This document shows, in pieces, positions 1 through 8,938 of a stretch of DNA of 64,000 nt; within the stretch, counting starts at the first letter, position 1; each line of letters starts with the position of its first letter. This DNA comes from Hyphomicrobiales bacterium (GTDB taxonomy: Bacteria > Pseudomonadota > Alphaproteobacteria > Rhizobiales > Rhizobiaceae). The notes under the pieces are model-generated. The model was not told where the DNA came from. It was given only the letters and a program-made list of their open reading frames with translations, and did no database searches. The position numbers were made by a program, and so were the translations under genes. The stretch covers positions 62,001 through 126,000 of the forward strand of contig QEVK01000015.1 of NCBI GenBank assembly GCA_003577315.1, given 5' to 3'.

Positions 1-1149
1 CTCGCCCGCCGCGGCCTCGACGCGGTGACGATGAACACCTATCACGACTGGGTCGGCGGCTATCATCCGGGCGCGTCCATCGGCCAGACCGGCTCCATCG
101 CCACGGGGGTCGACTATATCAGGATGGCGGCCGCCGCGCGGTGGCTCGGCAAGCCGTTCGCAATCAGCGAGTGGGACCACCTGTTCTGGAACCGCCACCG
201 CTACGAGGCGGGCCTGGCCATGCCCGCCTATGCGGCGTTGCAGGGCTGGGACGTGCTGTGCCGCCACGGCCACGGCCCGCTCGCGCTGGCCTATGGCGAG
301 CCTTATGCCCACAAGCGCGCCATGCTGCCCTACGCGATTGCGCTCGACCCGGTGGCGCGGGCGGCCGAGACCCTTGCCGCCTTGCTCTATCGTCGCGGCG
401 ACGTGGCGCAATCGCGCCTGACGATCCCCTTCGCCGTGCGCGGCGAGGAGGATCTCGGCCCCGACATGCAGGCGCGCGAGCCCGGCCGCCTGACGCGGCT
501 CGCGCTTCTCGGGCGCATCGGGCTGATGGTCGAGGAGGAGGCGCGGGCGGCCGAAGTCTTCGTGCCGCAGCCGCGCGAGGGCGTCGATCCTTTCGCCATC
601 CTCGAACGGCTGCGCGCCACCGGCGCGCTGCCGGCGGGCAACCGCACCGCGCCGCGCAGCGGGCTCTACGAGAGCGACACCGGCGAGATCCTGCTCGACG
701 GCGGGGCGCAGCAGTTGCGGGTGGCGACGGCGGCGACGCAAGGGGTGGCCTATGCGGGCCTCACCGCCCCGGTCGATCTCGGCGTGCTGTCGGTCGAGGC
801 TGCCGAGGGCGACGGGCTCGTGGCGCTGTCGGCCATCGAGCGGGGCGCGACGCTGCGCGACGGCCGGCGGCTGCTGGTCGTCTTCGCCACCGACGCGCGC
901 AACACGGGCATGCGGTTCCGCGACCGGGCGGGCAGGGTGATCGAGGATTTCGGCCGCCTGCCGGTGCTGATCCGCGCGGGCGGGGCCGATGTCACGATCG
1001 CGCGCGAGGGGCGGTGGCGGCTGTCGCCGGTCGGGCTCGACGGCGTCGTCCATGCGCCCGTCGCGCGGGGCGAGGGCGCCGTGGCCTTCCGGCTCTCCAA
1101 CGACGCGCCGTCGGGGCCGACGACCTTCTTCCTGCTCGAGATCGACTGA
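1..1149 (+). CDS. Glycoside hydrolase-like protein, 5' end cut off by the window
   Basis: The frame is open from base 1, so the gene begins upstream; 382 codons are visible and the ATG/GTG codons near base 25 are probably internal. The segment around residues 55-65 (ISEWDHLFWN) resembles the catalytic-glutamate strand of clan GH-A (TIM-barrel) hydrolases. The C-terminal 150 residues look like a beta-sandwich. Function is inferred only: a polysaccharide-cleaving or -modifying enzyme of the adjoining exopolysaccharide locus. It converges on the glycosyltransferase with 9 bp between them. The GH family cannot be named without the N-terminus. Confidence 0.6.
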   Translation, partial: LARRGLDAVTMNTYHDWVGGYHPGASIGQTGSIATGVDYIRMAAAARWLGKPFAISEWDHLFWNRHRYEAGLAMPAYAALQGWDVLCRHGHGPLALAYGEPYAHKRAMLPYAIALDPVARAAETLAALLYRRGDVAQSRLTIPFAVRGEEDLGPDMQAREPGRLTRLALLGRIGLMVEEEARAAEVFVPQPREGVDPFAILERLRATGALPAGNRTAPRSGLYESDTGEILLDGGAQQLRVATAATQGVAYAGLTAPVDLGVLSVEAAEGDGLVALSAIERGATLRDGRRLLVVFATDARNTGMRFRDRAGRVIEDFGRLPVLIRAGGADVTIAREGRWRLSPVGLDGVVHAPVARGEGAVAFRLSNDAPSGPTTFFLLEID

Positions 1150-1158
1150 GGGCCGCCG

Positions 1159-2418
1159 TCAGGCCGCGCCGAGCGAGCGGTAGAGGTCGAGCGTGCGCTC
1201 GCGATAGGCGGCGGCGGAGAACTCGGCCGCGATCCAGGCGCGGCCGGCCCGGCCCATGGCCGCGCGCCCGGCGGCACCCTTCGCCGCCATCGCGGCAAGC
1301 GCCGCGGCGAGGCTGTGCGCGTCGCCCGGAACCGACAGGAGGCCCGTCTCGCCTTCGCGGATCATCTCCGGGATGCCGCCGATGGCCGCGCCGATCACCG
1401 GGCGGCCGAGCGCGTAGGCCTCCAGCACGCTGATCGGCGCGTTCTCGTACCATTCCGAGGGCAGCGCCAGCGCCCTGGAGCGGCCGATCAGCGCATGCAG
1501 CGCGTCGCCGGAAAGATAGCCGCAGAAGGTGACGTCGGCTCCCGTCTCGGCCGCCAGCCGGCGAAGGGCTTCTTCCTCCGGCCCGGTGCCGGCCAGCATC
1601 AGCCGCTGCCCGCTGAGCGCGGCCGCGCGGATCAGCGTCGCGATCCCCTTTTCCGGCGCGAGCCGGCCGGCGAAGACGAAATAGTCGCCTTCGTCCCATG
1701 CGGCGGCATAGTCCTCGACGTTCACGAAGTTCGGGATGTGGACCATCATCCCGCGCGGCCAGCCCCACTCGACCAGCTTGTCGATATAGAAGCGCGACGG
1801 CACGACCAGCCGGTCGACTTTGTCGCGGTAGAGGCCGAGCGCGCGGTGCAGCACGGTCTCGACCAGGACCAGCCCGCTCAGCGCCCAGGAATCCTTGATG
1901 CAGCGGTGGCGCAGCACGTTGTAGACGCGGCCGCCCTTGCAGTCCTCGCACACCTTGCCGTCGCGCAGCATCTTGTAGGCGGGGCAGGCGAGCTTGAGGT
2001 CGTGGACCGTCATCGCCACGGGAATGCCGGCCGCCTTCAGCGTCGAGAAGATCGCCGGCGACAGGTGATGATAGACGTTGTGGGCGTGCGCCACGGAAGG
2101 GCGCGCCTGCTCGATCAGGCGGCCGATGTTGCGCTGCGCCTCGAAGGAATAGAGGATGCTCGCCGCCTGGGCCGCCTTGCGCAGCGGGCCGGTGCGGCGG
2201 CCGTACTCGATCTCCGACACGAAGTAGCCCGACCACGGCGAAGGCTCGTTCTCGTCGTGCTGCATGGCGAACGGCACCACGTCCCAGCCGATGCCGGCGA
2301 ACATGGCCATGTGGTCGAAGAACACCGCCTCGGCGCCGCCGCGGCGATAGAAGTAGTTGTTGATCGCAAGCAGGCGCCTTCGCGCGCTTCCTTCCGCCGC
2401 CACGGCCTCTCCCTTCAC
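1159..2418 (-). CDS. Glycosyltransferase family 4 (GT-B fold) protein
   Basis: 419 aa with a GTG start that overlaps the upstream deacetylase stop (GTGA). It should transfer a sugar from a nucleotide-sugar donor to a lipid-linked polysaccharide intermediate at the inner membrane. The N-terminus has the GT4 acceptor-side loop (FYRRGGAE). The C-terminal donor domain has FAGRLAPEKG and the EX7E-like segment around PSEWYENAPISVLEAYALG. A four-Cys insertion (residues about 150-180, C-x12-C-x2-C-x12-C) is found in a subset of GT4 enzymes and may bind metal. It is the last gene of a minus-strand run with wzy, wzz and wzx. Sugar specificity cannot be read from sequence. Confidence 0.88.
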   Translation of the reverse strand: MKGEAVAAEGSARRRLLAINNYFYRRGGAEAVFFDHMAMFAGIGWDVVPFAMQHDENEPSPWSGYFVSEIEYGRRTGPLRKAAQAASILYSFEAQRNIGRLIEQARPSVAHAHNVYHHLSPAIFSTLKAAGIPVAMTVHDLKLACPAYKMLRDGKVCEDCKGGRVYNVLRHRCIKDSWALSGLVLVETVLHRALGLYRDKVDRLVVPSRFYIDKLVEWGWPRGMMVHIPNFVNVEDYAAAWDEGDYFVFAGRLAPEKGIATLIRAAALSGQRLMLAGTGPEEEALRRLAAETGADVTFCGYLSGDALHALIGRSRALALPSEWYENAPISVLEAYALGRPVIGAAIGGIPEMIREGETGLLSVPGDAHSLAAALAAMAAKGAAGRAAMGRAGRAWIAAEFSAAAYRERTLDLYRSLGAA

Positions 2419-3176
2419 GATCCGAGCCGGTCGAGCGCGCCGGCGACGGGCAGCAGCGCGCAGCCGCGTTCGGCGGCATGGCGCACCAGAAGTTCCAGCG
2501 TCTGCGGCGTGCAGCCCCAGGGCGTCGGCCGCTCGGCGACGTCGTGGCCGTAGAAGACGAGCCAGCCCGGGTTCGCCGCGACGTCGTCGATCACCGCGGT
2601 CAGGCGGCGCGCGTCCTCCTCCGGCTGCCGGATGGCCACGCCCTTGAGCATGACCGGATCGACCGCGCCGCGGTTGATGGCCTCGCCGCCGGCGCGGCAG
2701 GTGCGGAAGCGCCGGCGCAGCTCGCGCCGCGCCAGCGGCCAGGCGGCGTTGTAGGGGAAGGCGAAATTCTGCGGCTGTCCGATGCCGGCGGCCTCGCGCA
2801 GGAAGGCGGCGTTGCGGTCGAGGTCGCGCGCCAGCGACCGGCCCGGCAGCGCGCGCACGGCCTTGTGGGCGAAGGTGTGGCAGCCGATCTCGTGGCCGCG
2901 CAGCGCGAGCTCGCGGCAGCCCTCGGGCGAGATCAGGGCGCGGTCGGGCTCGACGCTGCCGGCAAGCCCGCCGGCGATGTAGAACGTGCCGCGGCCGCCG
3001 TGCTTCTCCAGTATGGACGCGCCCTCGAACAGGGCGGTGTCGGGCACGTCGTCGAAGGTGAAGGAGACGATGGGCACCGTCGTCGCGACGTTGAGCGGCC
3101 GGCTGCCGAAGCGCCAGATCAGGCGGTTCGACACCCGGTCGACCAGGCTTGCGAGCTTTCGCGCGATCTCAGGCAT
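2415..3176 (-). CDS. Polysaccharide deacetylase family protein
   Basis: 253 aa, NodB-homology (CE4) type hydrolase. Motif 1 is TFDDVPDT (usually TFDDG), giving the catalytic Asp and a metal-binding Asp. Motif 2 is HEIGCHTFAH, the H-x4-H metal pair. A later FAFPYN stands where the Arg-containing motif 3 normally lies, so that motif is divergent. There is no signal peptide, suggesting it works in the cytoplasm or on a membrane-linked intermediate. It overlaps the polymerase gene by 8 bp and the glycosyltransferase by 4 bp, so the three are probably translationally coupled. Likely role: N- or O-deacetylation of a polysaccharide precursor (inference). Confidence 0.85.
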   Translation of the reverse strand: MPEIARKLASLVDRVSNRLIWRFGSRPLNVATTVPIVSFTFDDVPDTALFEGASILEKHGGRGTFYIAGGLAGSVEPDRALISPEGCRELALRGHEIGCHTFAHKAVRALPGRSLARDLDRNAAFLREAAGIGQPQNFAFPYNAAWPLARRELRRRFRTCRAGGEAINRGAVDPVMLKGVAIRQPEEDARRLTAVIDDVAANPGWLVFYGHDVAERPTPWGCTPQTLELLVRHAAERGCALLPVAGALDRLGS

Positions 3177-4518
3177 GCGCTGCCGCCTCCATTCTCGCCC
3201 CTTGCGGGGCTTCGGTTACGAGTGTGGCCCGCGATTGCAGGCGCAGGCCGCACAGCGCCGCCACCAGCGTGAACCAGACGAAGCTGCCGCCCTCGAAGAA
3301 CAGGCTCTCCAGGCCGGCATTGAACAGCGAGAACAGCCAGATGCGGACGAAAAGCCGGGTCAGGGGCGACGTCTCCTCGGCCGGGGCCATGCGCGCGACG
3401 TCGCGCAGCGGCAGGACGATGAGCCAGCACAGCGTCATCGCGAGGCCGGGAATGCCGGTCGTCAGCGCGATGTCGAGATAGGAGTTGTGGCCGTTCGCGG
3501 CCGCCGCCGCCCAGGTCTCGACCGTGCTGCCGCTGTAGACCAGATCCTCCGTCTGCCAGAAGCCACGGAAGCCGTGGCCGGTGAGGGGGCGCTCGGAAAT
3601 CGCGTCGAAGGCGAAGCGCCAGATGTCGGTGCGGTTGGTGAAGGTGGCGTCGATGCCGAGGTCGGCGATGAACCTGCCGAAGGCGGTCCACACCGCCGAG
3701 CCGACGGCGAGGAAGTTGAAGGCGGCGACGCCGCCGACGGCGATGGGAATGCGAAGCCAGCGCACCTTCTCGAACACGAAGGCGAGGACGAGGATGAAGG
3801 GCACCATCGCCGTCGAGGTCTTGCCGCCGGTGTGGGCGAGGAAGAAGGCGGCCAGCACGACGATGACCAGCCCGGCCGCGGCCGACCAGGCGCGCAGGAC
3901 GTAGAGGCCGAAGAAGATGGCGAGCGCCATCGCCGCCGCGGCGCTGTTCTTGTGCGGGAAGTGGCCGCGCCACAGGCCGGCGTTCATCGGCTCGCGCAGC
4001 TCCGACGCCTGGTGGATGGACAGGGTCGGCTTGAAGACGATGCCGTAATAGGAGATCGCCAGCATGACGAGCATGGCGATCCCGATCATCCTGGCGAAAT
4101 GCCGCTCCGAGGACGGCAGCAGCAGGTAGATGCAGGCGTTGGCCATCGTCAGGACGGCAAGCACGATGCCCTTTATGCCCAGCATCGGGTGGGCCGAGAT
4201 CAGCGACACCGCCAGGAACCACGCGAACAGGACCGCCAGCAGCGCCCGCGGTTGCAGGATCGCGCCGCGCATCGGGTGGAGGAGGCCCCAGCCGAGCAGG
4301 CTGGCGGTGATCGAAAGCAGGACGATCTGGTTGAGCCTGTCGGAGCGGCCCGCCGACGGGTCGAGAACCGCTTCCCCGGTCAGGTCGACGAAAGGGTTGA
4401 GCGAAATCCACAGGAACAGGGTGGTCGCCATGAACAGGAACGTGCCCAGCCCCTGCGGCAATGCCGGCGCGGCCGCCCGCGGGCCGGCCGCGGCCGTGAG
4501 GGAGAACGGCCCGTTCAT
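3169..4518 (-). CDS. O-antigen ligase / Wzy-type polysaccharide polymerase
   Basis: 449 aa polytopic membrane protein with roughly 10-12 hydrophobic segments. It carries a Wzy_C (O-antigen ligase-like) region around NRTDIWRFAFDAISERPLTGHG and a periplasmic NGHNSYLDIALTTGIPG segment, both typical of WaaL/Wzy proteins. The ATG (4516-4518) overlaps the stop of wzz (ATGA). Between a chain-length protein and glycan enzymes, it most likely polymerises lipid-linked repeat units in the periplasm. A ligase role cannot be excluded from sequence. Confidence 0.87.
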   Translation of the reverse strand: MNGPFSLTAAAGPRAAAPALPQGLGTFLFMATTLFLWISLNPFVDLTGEAVLDPSAGRSDRLNQIVLLSITASLLGWGLLHPMRGAILQPRALLAVLFAWFLAVSLISAHPMLGIKGIVLAVLTMANACIYLLLPSSERHFARMIGIAMLVMLAISYYGIVFKPTLSIHQASELREPMNAGLWRGHFPHKNSAAAAMALAIFFGLYVLRAWSAAAGLVIVVLAAFFLAHTGGKTSTAMVPFILVLAFVFEKVRWLRIPIAVGGVAAFNFLAVGSAVWTAFGRFIADLGIDATFTNRTDIWRFAFDAISERPLTGHGFRGFWQTEDLVYSGSTVETWAAAAANGHNSYLDIALTTGIPGLAMTLCWLIVLPLRDVARMAPAEETSPLTRLFVRIWLFSLFNAGLESLFFEGGSFVWFTLVAALCGLRLQSRATLVTEAPQGARMEAAAHA

Positions 4519-6137
4519 GCCGCGAGCGGCGGCTGGCCGGCCGGGCGCGGTTGGGGCGTGCGCACATAGCGCCACAGGCCGAGGCCGAGCGCGGCCGCCA
4601 TGCCGAGGCAAAGGCCGGCGAAGGCGCCGGCGGCGAGCAGCAGCAGCGTGCGCGGCGGCCAGTTGCGCGCCTTCGGCGGCACCGGCGGGGAGATGACGCG
4701 CACATTGGTGGCGTCGATCTGCTGGCGCTCGGTGATCTGCTGGGCGCGGGCGAGGTAGGTCTCGTAGATCGTCGCCCTCGACCGCGCCTCGCGCTCGAGG
4801 TCGCGGAGCTGGACCTGCGCGGCGTTGTCGGAAAAGACGTTGGCGCGCTCCTCGTCGGCCTTGCCGCGCAGCGCGTCGTAGGCGGCCTGCTCGCGGGCGA
4901 GGTCGGCGCGCGCGAGGTCGAGGATGCGCCTCGCCTCGCGGCCCATGGCCGCCTCCAGCGTGCTGCGCTCCGAAAGGGCGGAGACCATGCGCGGGTGCCG
5001 CGGCCCGTAGGTGCGCTCGATCGAGCCGATCTGCTGCTGGAGCGTGTTGTGCTGCTGGCGCAGGCCCGTCATGGCCTCGGAATCGAACACCGAGGCGCTG
5101 GCGGTCAGGCCCTGCTCGATCGCCGTGTTCATCTGGGTGAAGCGCGACCGCGCCTGGATGAGCCGCTGCTGGGCCTCCAGCACCTGCGTGTTCAGCTCGG
5201 TCGAGAGCTGGTTGCTGACCAGCTCGCCATTGCTCGACTGGAGGCCGTTGGCGCGGCGGAACTCCTCCACCCGGCGCTCGGCCTCGGTGACGTTCTCGCG
5301 CAGCTCGTCCAGCCGCTCGGTCAGACCCTGGGCGACACGGCCGGCGCTTTCGGCGGCGGAGTGGAACAGCTCCTCCTCGAACGCCTCGACGATGGCCTGC
5401 GACAGCGTGACCGCCTTTTGCGGCTCCTCGCTCCACACCTGCAGCACGACGACGAAGGAACGCTCCTCGCGGCGGGCCTCGACGCGCTCGCTCAGCGCGC
5501 GCATGGCGGCGATGCGGTTGTCGCCGGCCTCCTCCCCGGCGACGCCGAGCATCGCCTTGACGGCGGCGAGCGGGTCCGGCTTGACGAATTCGGGATCGTC
5601 GGCCAGCCGCAGCCGTTCGATGACGCGGGCAAGGACGTTGCGCGACGTCAGCACGCGCATCTTGCTCTCGACCTCCATCATCTGGGCGTCGCGCTGGGGG
5701 TTGGTCATGAACACGTCGTCGCTGACGACGTTGAGGTTGGCCGGATCGACGACGATGTCGGTATAGACGGTGTAGCGCGGCGTGGCGGTGAGCGCGTAGA
5801 CCAGGGCGGCCGCCACGCACATGGCGATCGCGGCGACGATCCACACCCATCCCTGGCGCAGCCATGTGATGAAGTCGTCGACGCCGAGCGCGCCGACCGC
5901 CGAAAGGCCGGGGAGGAAGGACGAGGATGCGGCGGGCCGGGCCGCTTGCGGCGGCGAGGGCGGGCGCGCGGCGGCGAGCAGAGAGCCGGGCGCCGCCCGG
6001 TCGCGAGGCTGTGCGGAAGGCTGCCGGCCGCCGGGCGCCCTTGCGTTGAGGAGCGAGCCGCCGCGCGCGTCAGGGCGCCGGCCTGCCTCTGCCGCCTCCG
6101 GCGGTTCCGCTGCTTGCGGCTGACGCGGCCTGTACAT
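4515..6137 (-). CDS. Wzz/GumC-type polysaccharide co-polymerase (chain-length determinant)
   Basis: 540 aa. An approximately 85-residue Ala/Pro/Arg-rich cytoplasmic extension is followed by a first membrane helix (about residues 100-120). A long periplasmic domain with coiled-coil segments (about 200-440) ends in a Pro-rich stretch (ISPPVPPKARNWPPR), then a second membrane helix near residue 500. This is the standard Wzz topology. No Walker A or Tyr-rich tail is fused, so any BY-kinase partner would be a separate gene not seen here. It should set chain length together with the Wzy-like gene it overlaps. The AT-rich stretch upstream (6180-6240) may hold its promoter. Confidence 0.88.
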   Translation of the reverse strand: MYRPRQPQAAEPPEAAEAGRRPDARGGSLLNARAPGGRQPSAQPRDRAAPGSLLAAARPPSPPQAARPAASSSFLPGLSAVGALGVDDFITWLRQGWVWIVAAIAMCVAAALVYALTATPRYTVYTDIVVDPANLNVVSDDVFMTNPQRDAQMMEVESKMRVLTSRNVLARVIERLRLADDPEFVKPDPLAAVKAMLGVAGEEAGDNRIAAMRALSERVEARREERSFVVVLQVWSEEPQKAVTLSQAIVEAFEEELFHSAAESAGRVAQGLTERLDELRENVTEAERRVEEFRRANGLQSSNGELVSNQLSTELNTQVLEAQQRLIQARSRFTQMNTAIEQGLTASASVFDSEAMTGLRQQHNTLQQQIGSIERTYGPRHPRMVSALSERSTLEAAMGREARRILDLARADLAREQAAYDALRGKADEERANVFSDNAAQVQLRDLEREARSRATIYETYLARAQQITERQQIDATNVRVISPPVPPKARNWPPRTLLLLAAGAFAGLCLGMAAALGLGLWRYVRTPQPRPAGQPPLAA

Positions 6138-6257
6138 GCGTTGTGCTCTCCACCCGGCAACCCCCCGGCCAAAGCGCGGTTTCCGCGTTTGCGACGAGCC
6201 CCGAGAATTAGGCGGACATGGTAAACTTTCAGTAAAACTCCGCTCCGGCCGGCCGCT
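6138..6257 (-). promoter_or_regulatory. Upstream region of the wzz-wzy-deacetylase-GT run
   Basis: This 120 bp gap separates the GNAT gene from wzz and is the only sizeable break in the minus-strand run. It holds an AT-rich patch in a GC-rich locus. On the + strand it carries two GTAAAC-like elements (6221-6226 and 6232-6238), read on the gene strand as GTTTTAC and GTTTAC. The same hexamer occurs in two other intergenic regions of the locus. A promoter here is an inference. Confidence 0.35.
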
Positions 6258-7409
6258 CTAGAAATCCGTGACCAGCCGGCTCCAGCTTTCGGAGGCGAGG
6301 CCGCCGATATAGAGGTCGCCGCGCCGCGCGGACTCCAGCAATTCCCCGTGGCGCGTGTTGAGGCACAGATAGCCGCGATGGCGGAAGGTCAGGCGCCGCT
6401 GGCGCATGACGGCGTTGACCATGAAGGGCTGGGCCATGCCGGCGGCGTCGACATATCCCTCCTCGGCGAGGCTGGCGAACATCTGCGCGGTGACGTCGAA
6501 CTCGCGACCCTCCTCGCAGATCAGGTTCAGCACCCTGGCCGTGGCGCCCGGCCGGCCGGCGAACAGGAACACGCCGATCGTCCTGCCGGCCTCCTCGACC
6601 GTGCGGCACCGCAGCGGGCCGAGGGCCCGGTTCATGGCGACGATGCCCAGGAGCCAGTCGAAATAGTCCTGCGTCCACACCGGCCGCACGGCGAAGCGCT
6701 CCGTCATCGCCCGCGCATGGTCGAGAAACGCCTGCGGGGCGGCGTCGCGGGCGGCGCAGCCCGGCGCGGGAGCCGGCCGTATCAGCGGCTTGCGCGCCAG
6801 GATCGCCCGGTCGAGCGCGCGCAGCAGCGGCGCGACGACGGGGGCGGGCTGCCCGGCGCGGGTGCGGCCTATGCAGCACAGCAGCGCGCCGAGCGGCTGG
6901 AAGGCGCGGCGCCATTCCAGGCTCTCGACCGGCAGCGCGATGCCGCCGCTGGCGACCCAGTGGTCGGCGCTGACGGGCGAGGCGTTGTCGGAGAAGCAGA
7001 ACTCGACCTGACCGGCGCGCAGGCTGCGGGCAAGACGCGCCGCGCCGAGCATGCCGCCCTTGGTCCCGTCCGACATGAAGGCGCACAAAAGGCGCGCCAT
7101 CACCGGCCTGTCGTGGGCGACGAACGGCATGGGCAGGGAAAGAAGCGCGGCGGTGACGCCCTTCCTGCCGTCGTCGTAGACGATGCTGCCGTGCTCCTCG
7201 CTGTAGTGCGGGCTGCCGAAGAACACGGTCTCGATGTAGGCGGCGAGGTCGCCGGTCGGCCGCCCCCTGGCGAAAGCCGTGCGGAAGATCGCCTCGACGG
7301 CGGGAATGTCGGCGCGCGCCATCGGCCGGATGCCGGAACGCCCTGCGCCTGCGCCCTCCGTTCCCGGGGGGCCTTCCTCCGGGGACGGCAGATCCGTACC
7401 GGCAGTCAT
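6258..7409 (-). CDS. GNAT-superfamily acyltransferase of the polysaccharide locus (paralogue A)
   Basis: 383 aa, about twice a minimal GNAT. An approximately 25-residue Gly/Pro-rich leader precedes a GNAT-like N-terminal domain (IRPMARADIPAVEAIFRTAF). A second alpha/beta domain ends in GDLYIGGLASESWSRLVTDF. The ATG overlaps the flippase stop (ATGA). It is clearly related to the gene at 9658: same length, same N-terminal motif and matching C-terminal GDxxxxGxxxExWSRL. Family knowledge suggests transfer of an acyl group to an amine. In this locus the acceptor may be an amino sugar on the lipid-linked glycan (inference). Donor and acceptor are unknown. Confidence 0.78.
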   Translation of the reverse strand: MTAGTDLPSPEEGPPGTEGAGAGRSGIRPMARADIPAVEAIFRTAFARGRPTGDLAAYIETVFFGSPHYSEEHGSIVYDDGRKGVTAALLSLPMPFVAHDRPVMARLLCAFMSDGTKGGMLGAARLARSLRAGQVEFCFSDNASPVSADHWVASGGIALPVESLEWRRAFQPLGALLCCIGRTRAGQPAPVVAPLLRALDRAILARKPLIRPAPAPGCAARDAAPQAFLDHARAMTERFAVRPVWTQDYFDWLLGIVAMNRALGPLRCRTVEEAGRTIGVFLFAGRPGATARVLNLICEEGREFDVTAQMFASLAEEGYVDAAGMAQPFMVNAVMRQRRLTFRHRGYLCLNTRHGELLESARRGDLYIGGLASESWSRLVTDF

Positions 7410-8707
7410 CTTTCCCCCCGCGCTGCCCGCAGCCTGTCGAGGCGGACCATTCTCGCGAACATGCCCCAGGAGGCAAGGACCATCGCCAGTTCGATGACGT
7501 AGAATGAAACGAAGGTGCCGGTCGGCGGCGCATACCATGTCGCCCATGCCGCCAGCGCGGCGCCGGCGAGGCTGCCGAGGCCCATCACCATGGCGCGCTG
7601 CTTCTGGTGGCCGGATGCGCCGAGCGCCTCCATCGCCACGGCCCAGATGCCGAGCGGCACGACGACCCAGCACAGGATCCTGACGAAGGGGACGAGCGAG
7701 ACATAGTCGCGCCCGAAGATCCAGGGCAGGAGCGGCGCGAGCGCGTAGAGCGCGACGGCCGTGGCGACGCCGATGGCGGCGGCGGCGGCCAGCACCTTGC
7801 GCACGCGGCCGACGGCGTTGTGGAGCCCGCCGGCGGCGGCCTTGGCCGAGCCGGGATAGATCAGGCGGTTGAGCGCCTCGATGGCGAGATAGCTGCTTTC
7901 GAGCATCCGGCGCGCGACGCTGTAGCTCGACACGATCTCGGCCGAGGCGACGAGGCTGAGCACCAGAAGGTCGGCGTTCTGGCGCACGGCGCGCAGGATG
8001 AAGGGAATGCTGAAATAGAGGCCCTGCGGCAGCTCCTCGCGCACGATGCGGTATTGCGGCCGCCCCAGCGGCCTGATCGCCGCGAGGCAGGCGAGCGCCA
8101 CCACCACGTGGACGGCGAACTGCCACACCGCCCACGCGGCCAGCGTGGCGACGCCGAAGCCGATGCAGGCGAGCGCGGCGGCGGCCGTGCGCGCCAGCGC
8201 GAAGCCGACCACGACCTTGTTGGCCGAGGAAAAATCGCTGTGGGCGATGAAGATCTGCTCGCAAAGCACGACGGCGCGCACCAGGATCACGTTGGTGACG
8301 AGCATCAGCGCGATCACCGCCGCGTTGGTCGCGGGGTCGGGCGAGACGGTGAAGAAGACGGGCAGGATCGCCGCCCCGGCGAGAACCAGCACCGTGCCGC
8401 TCGCCGCCGTCAGGATGACGTTGTGGCCGAGCATGGCCGGATACATGGAGCGGGAGCGCGCGACGCGGCGCACGAGGCACTCCATCGCCCCCAGGCCGCA
8501 CATGTGCACGGCGATGCTGGCGACGGCGGTGATGGCGACGAACAGGCTGAACTCGTGGACGCCGAGCCAGCGCGCCAGGATGGCGAAGGTGGCGAGCTGC
8601 GCGGCCGAGCCGATGACCAGGCTGCCGCTGGAGGCGGCATAGGACAGGATCATCGGCAACAGAGGTTTCATGCCGGCCGACGCTTCGTTGATGTTGCCTA
8701 ACGCCAT
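7406..8707 (-). CDS. Oligosaccharide flippase, Wzx/MATE-like
   Basis: 433 aa with about 12 predicted hydrophobic helices and the MOP-superfamily layout. The N-terminus (MILSYAASSGSLVIGSAAQL) resembles polysaccharide flippases. It would move undecaprenyl-linked repeat units across the inner membrane. It is the first gene of the minus-strand run and overlaps the GNAT gene by 4 bp. It diverges from the methyltransferase gene, so a shared control region probably lies at 8708-8938. Confidence 0.85.
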   Translation of the reverse strand: MALGNINEASAGMKPLLPMILSYAASSGSLVIGSAAQLATFAILARWLGVHEFSLFVAITAVASIAVHMCGLGAMECLVRRVARSRSMYPAMLGHNVILTAASGTVLVLAGAAILPVFFTVSPDPATNAAVIALMLVTNVILVRAVVLCEQIFIAHSDFSSANKVVVGFALARTAAAALACIGFGVATLAAWAVWQFAVHVVVALACLAAIRPLGRPQYRIVREELPQGLYFSIPFILRAVRQNADLLVLSLVASAEIVSSYSVARRMLESSYLAIEALNRLIYPGSAKAAAGGLHNAVGRVRKVLAAAAAIGVATAVALYALAPLLPWIFGRDYVSLVPFVRILCWVVVPLGIWAVAMEALGASGHQKQRAMVMGLGSLAGAALAAWATWYAPPTGTFVSFYVIELAMVLASWGMFARMVRLDRLRAARGER

Positions 8708-8938
8708 CCGCCCCGTTCTCGACGCGCTGCACAGGCGGCGGACGCCCCGTTCCGGGAAAGCGGGCCGCGCCTTCGGTTCGCGGTCATGCGTTTCGCCCGT
8801 CCGCGTGGGTGACGCTAGCAGCCATAGATGATTGCGCGGTTAACGTGCCGGCGGGGCCATTTCAGCTTCCGTTTACCCGGATGGTCTAAGGGTAGGGACG
8901 ACTCTTTTCTTCATATCCCCCAAAGCAAGAAGAGCGCA
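8708..8938. promoter_or_regulatory. Divergent intergenic region, flippase / methyltransferase
   Basis: About 230 bp if the methyltransferase starts at the TTG proposed here. It holds relatively AT-rich DNA with TTAACG near 8840 and GTTTAC at 8871-8876. If the ATG at 8828 were the real start, most of this region would be coding, but the peptide it encodes is not protein-like for the family. No hairpin of note was seen. Confidence 0.35.

Noticed and set aside
2415..3176. Polysaccharide deacetylase as a second PuuE-type allantoinase
   Set aside because: It has the TFDD and HxxxxH metal motifs of CE4 deacetylases and lies in a glycan operon, unlike the PuuE domain at 45415-46860.
8828..8938. ATG at 8828 as the start of the HemK-like methyltransferase
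   Set aside because: The 37 extra residues have no similarity to the family, no Shine-Dalgarno precedes the ATG, and the segment lies in probable promoter DNA.
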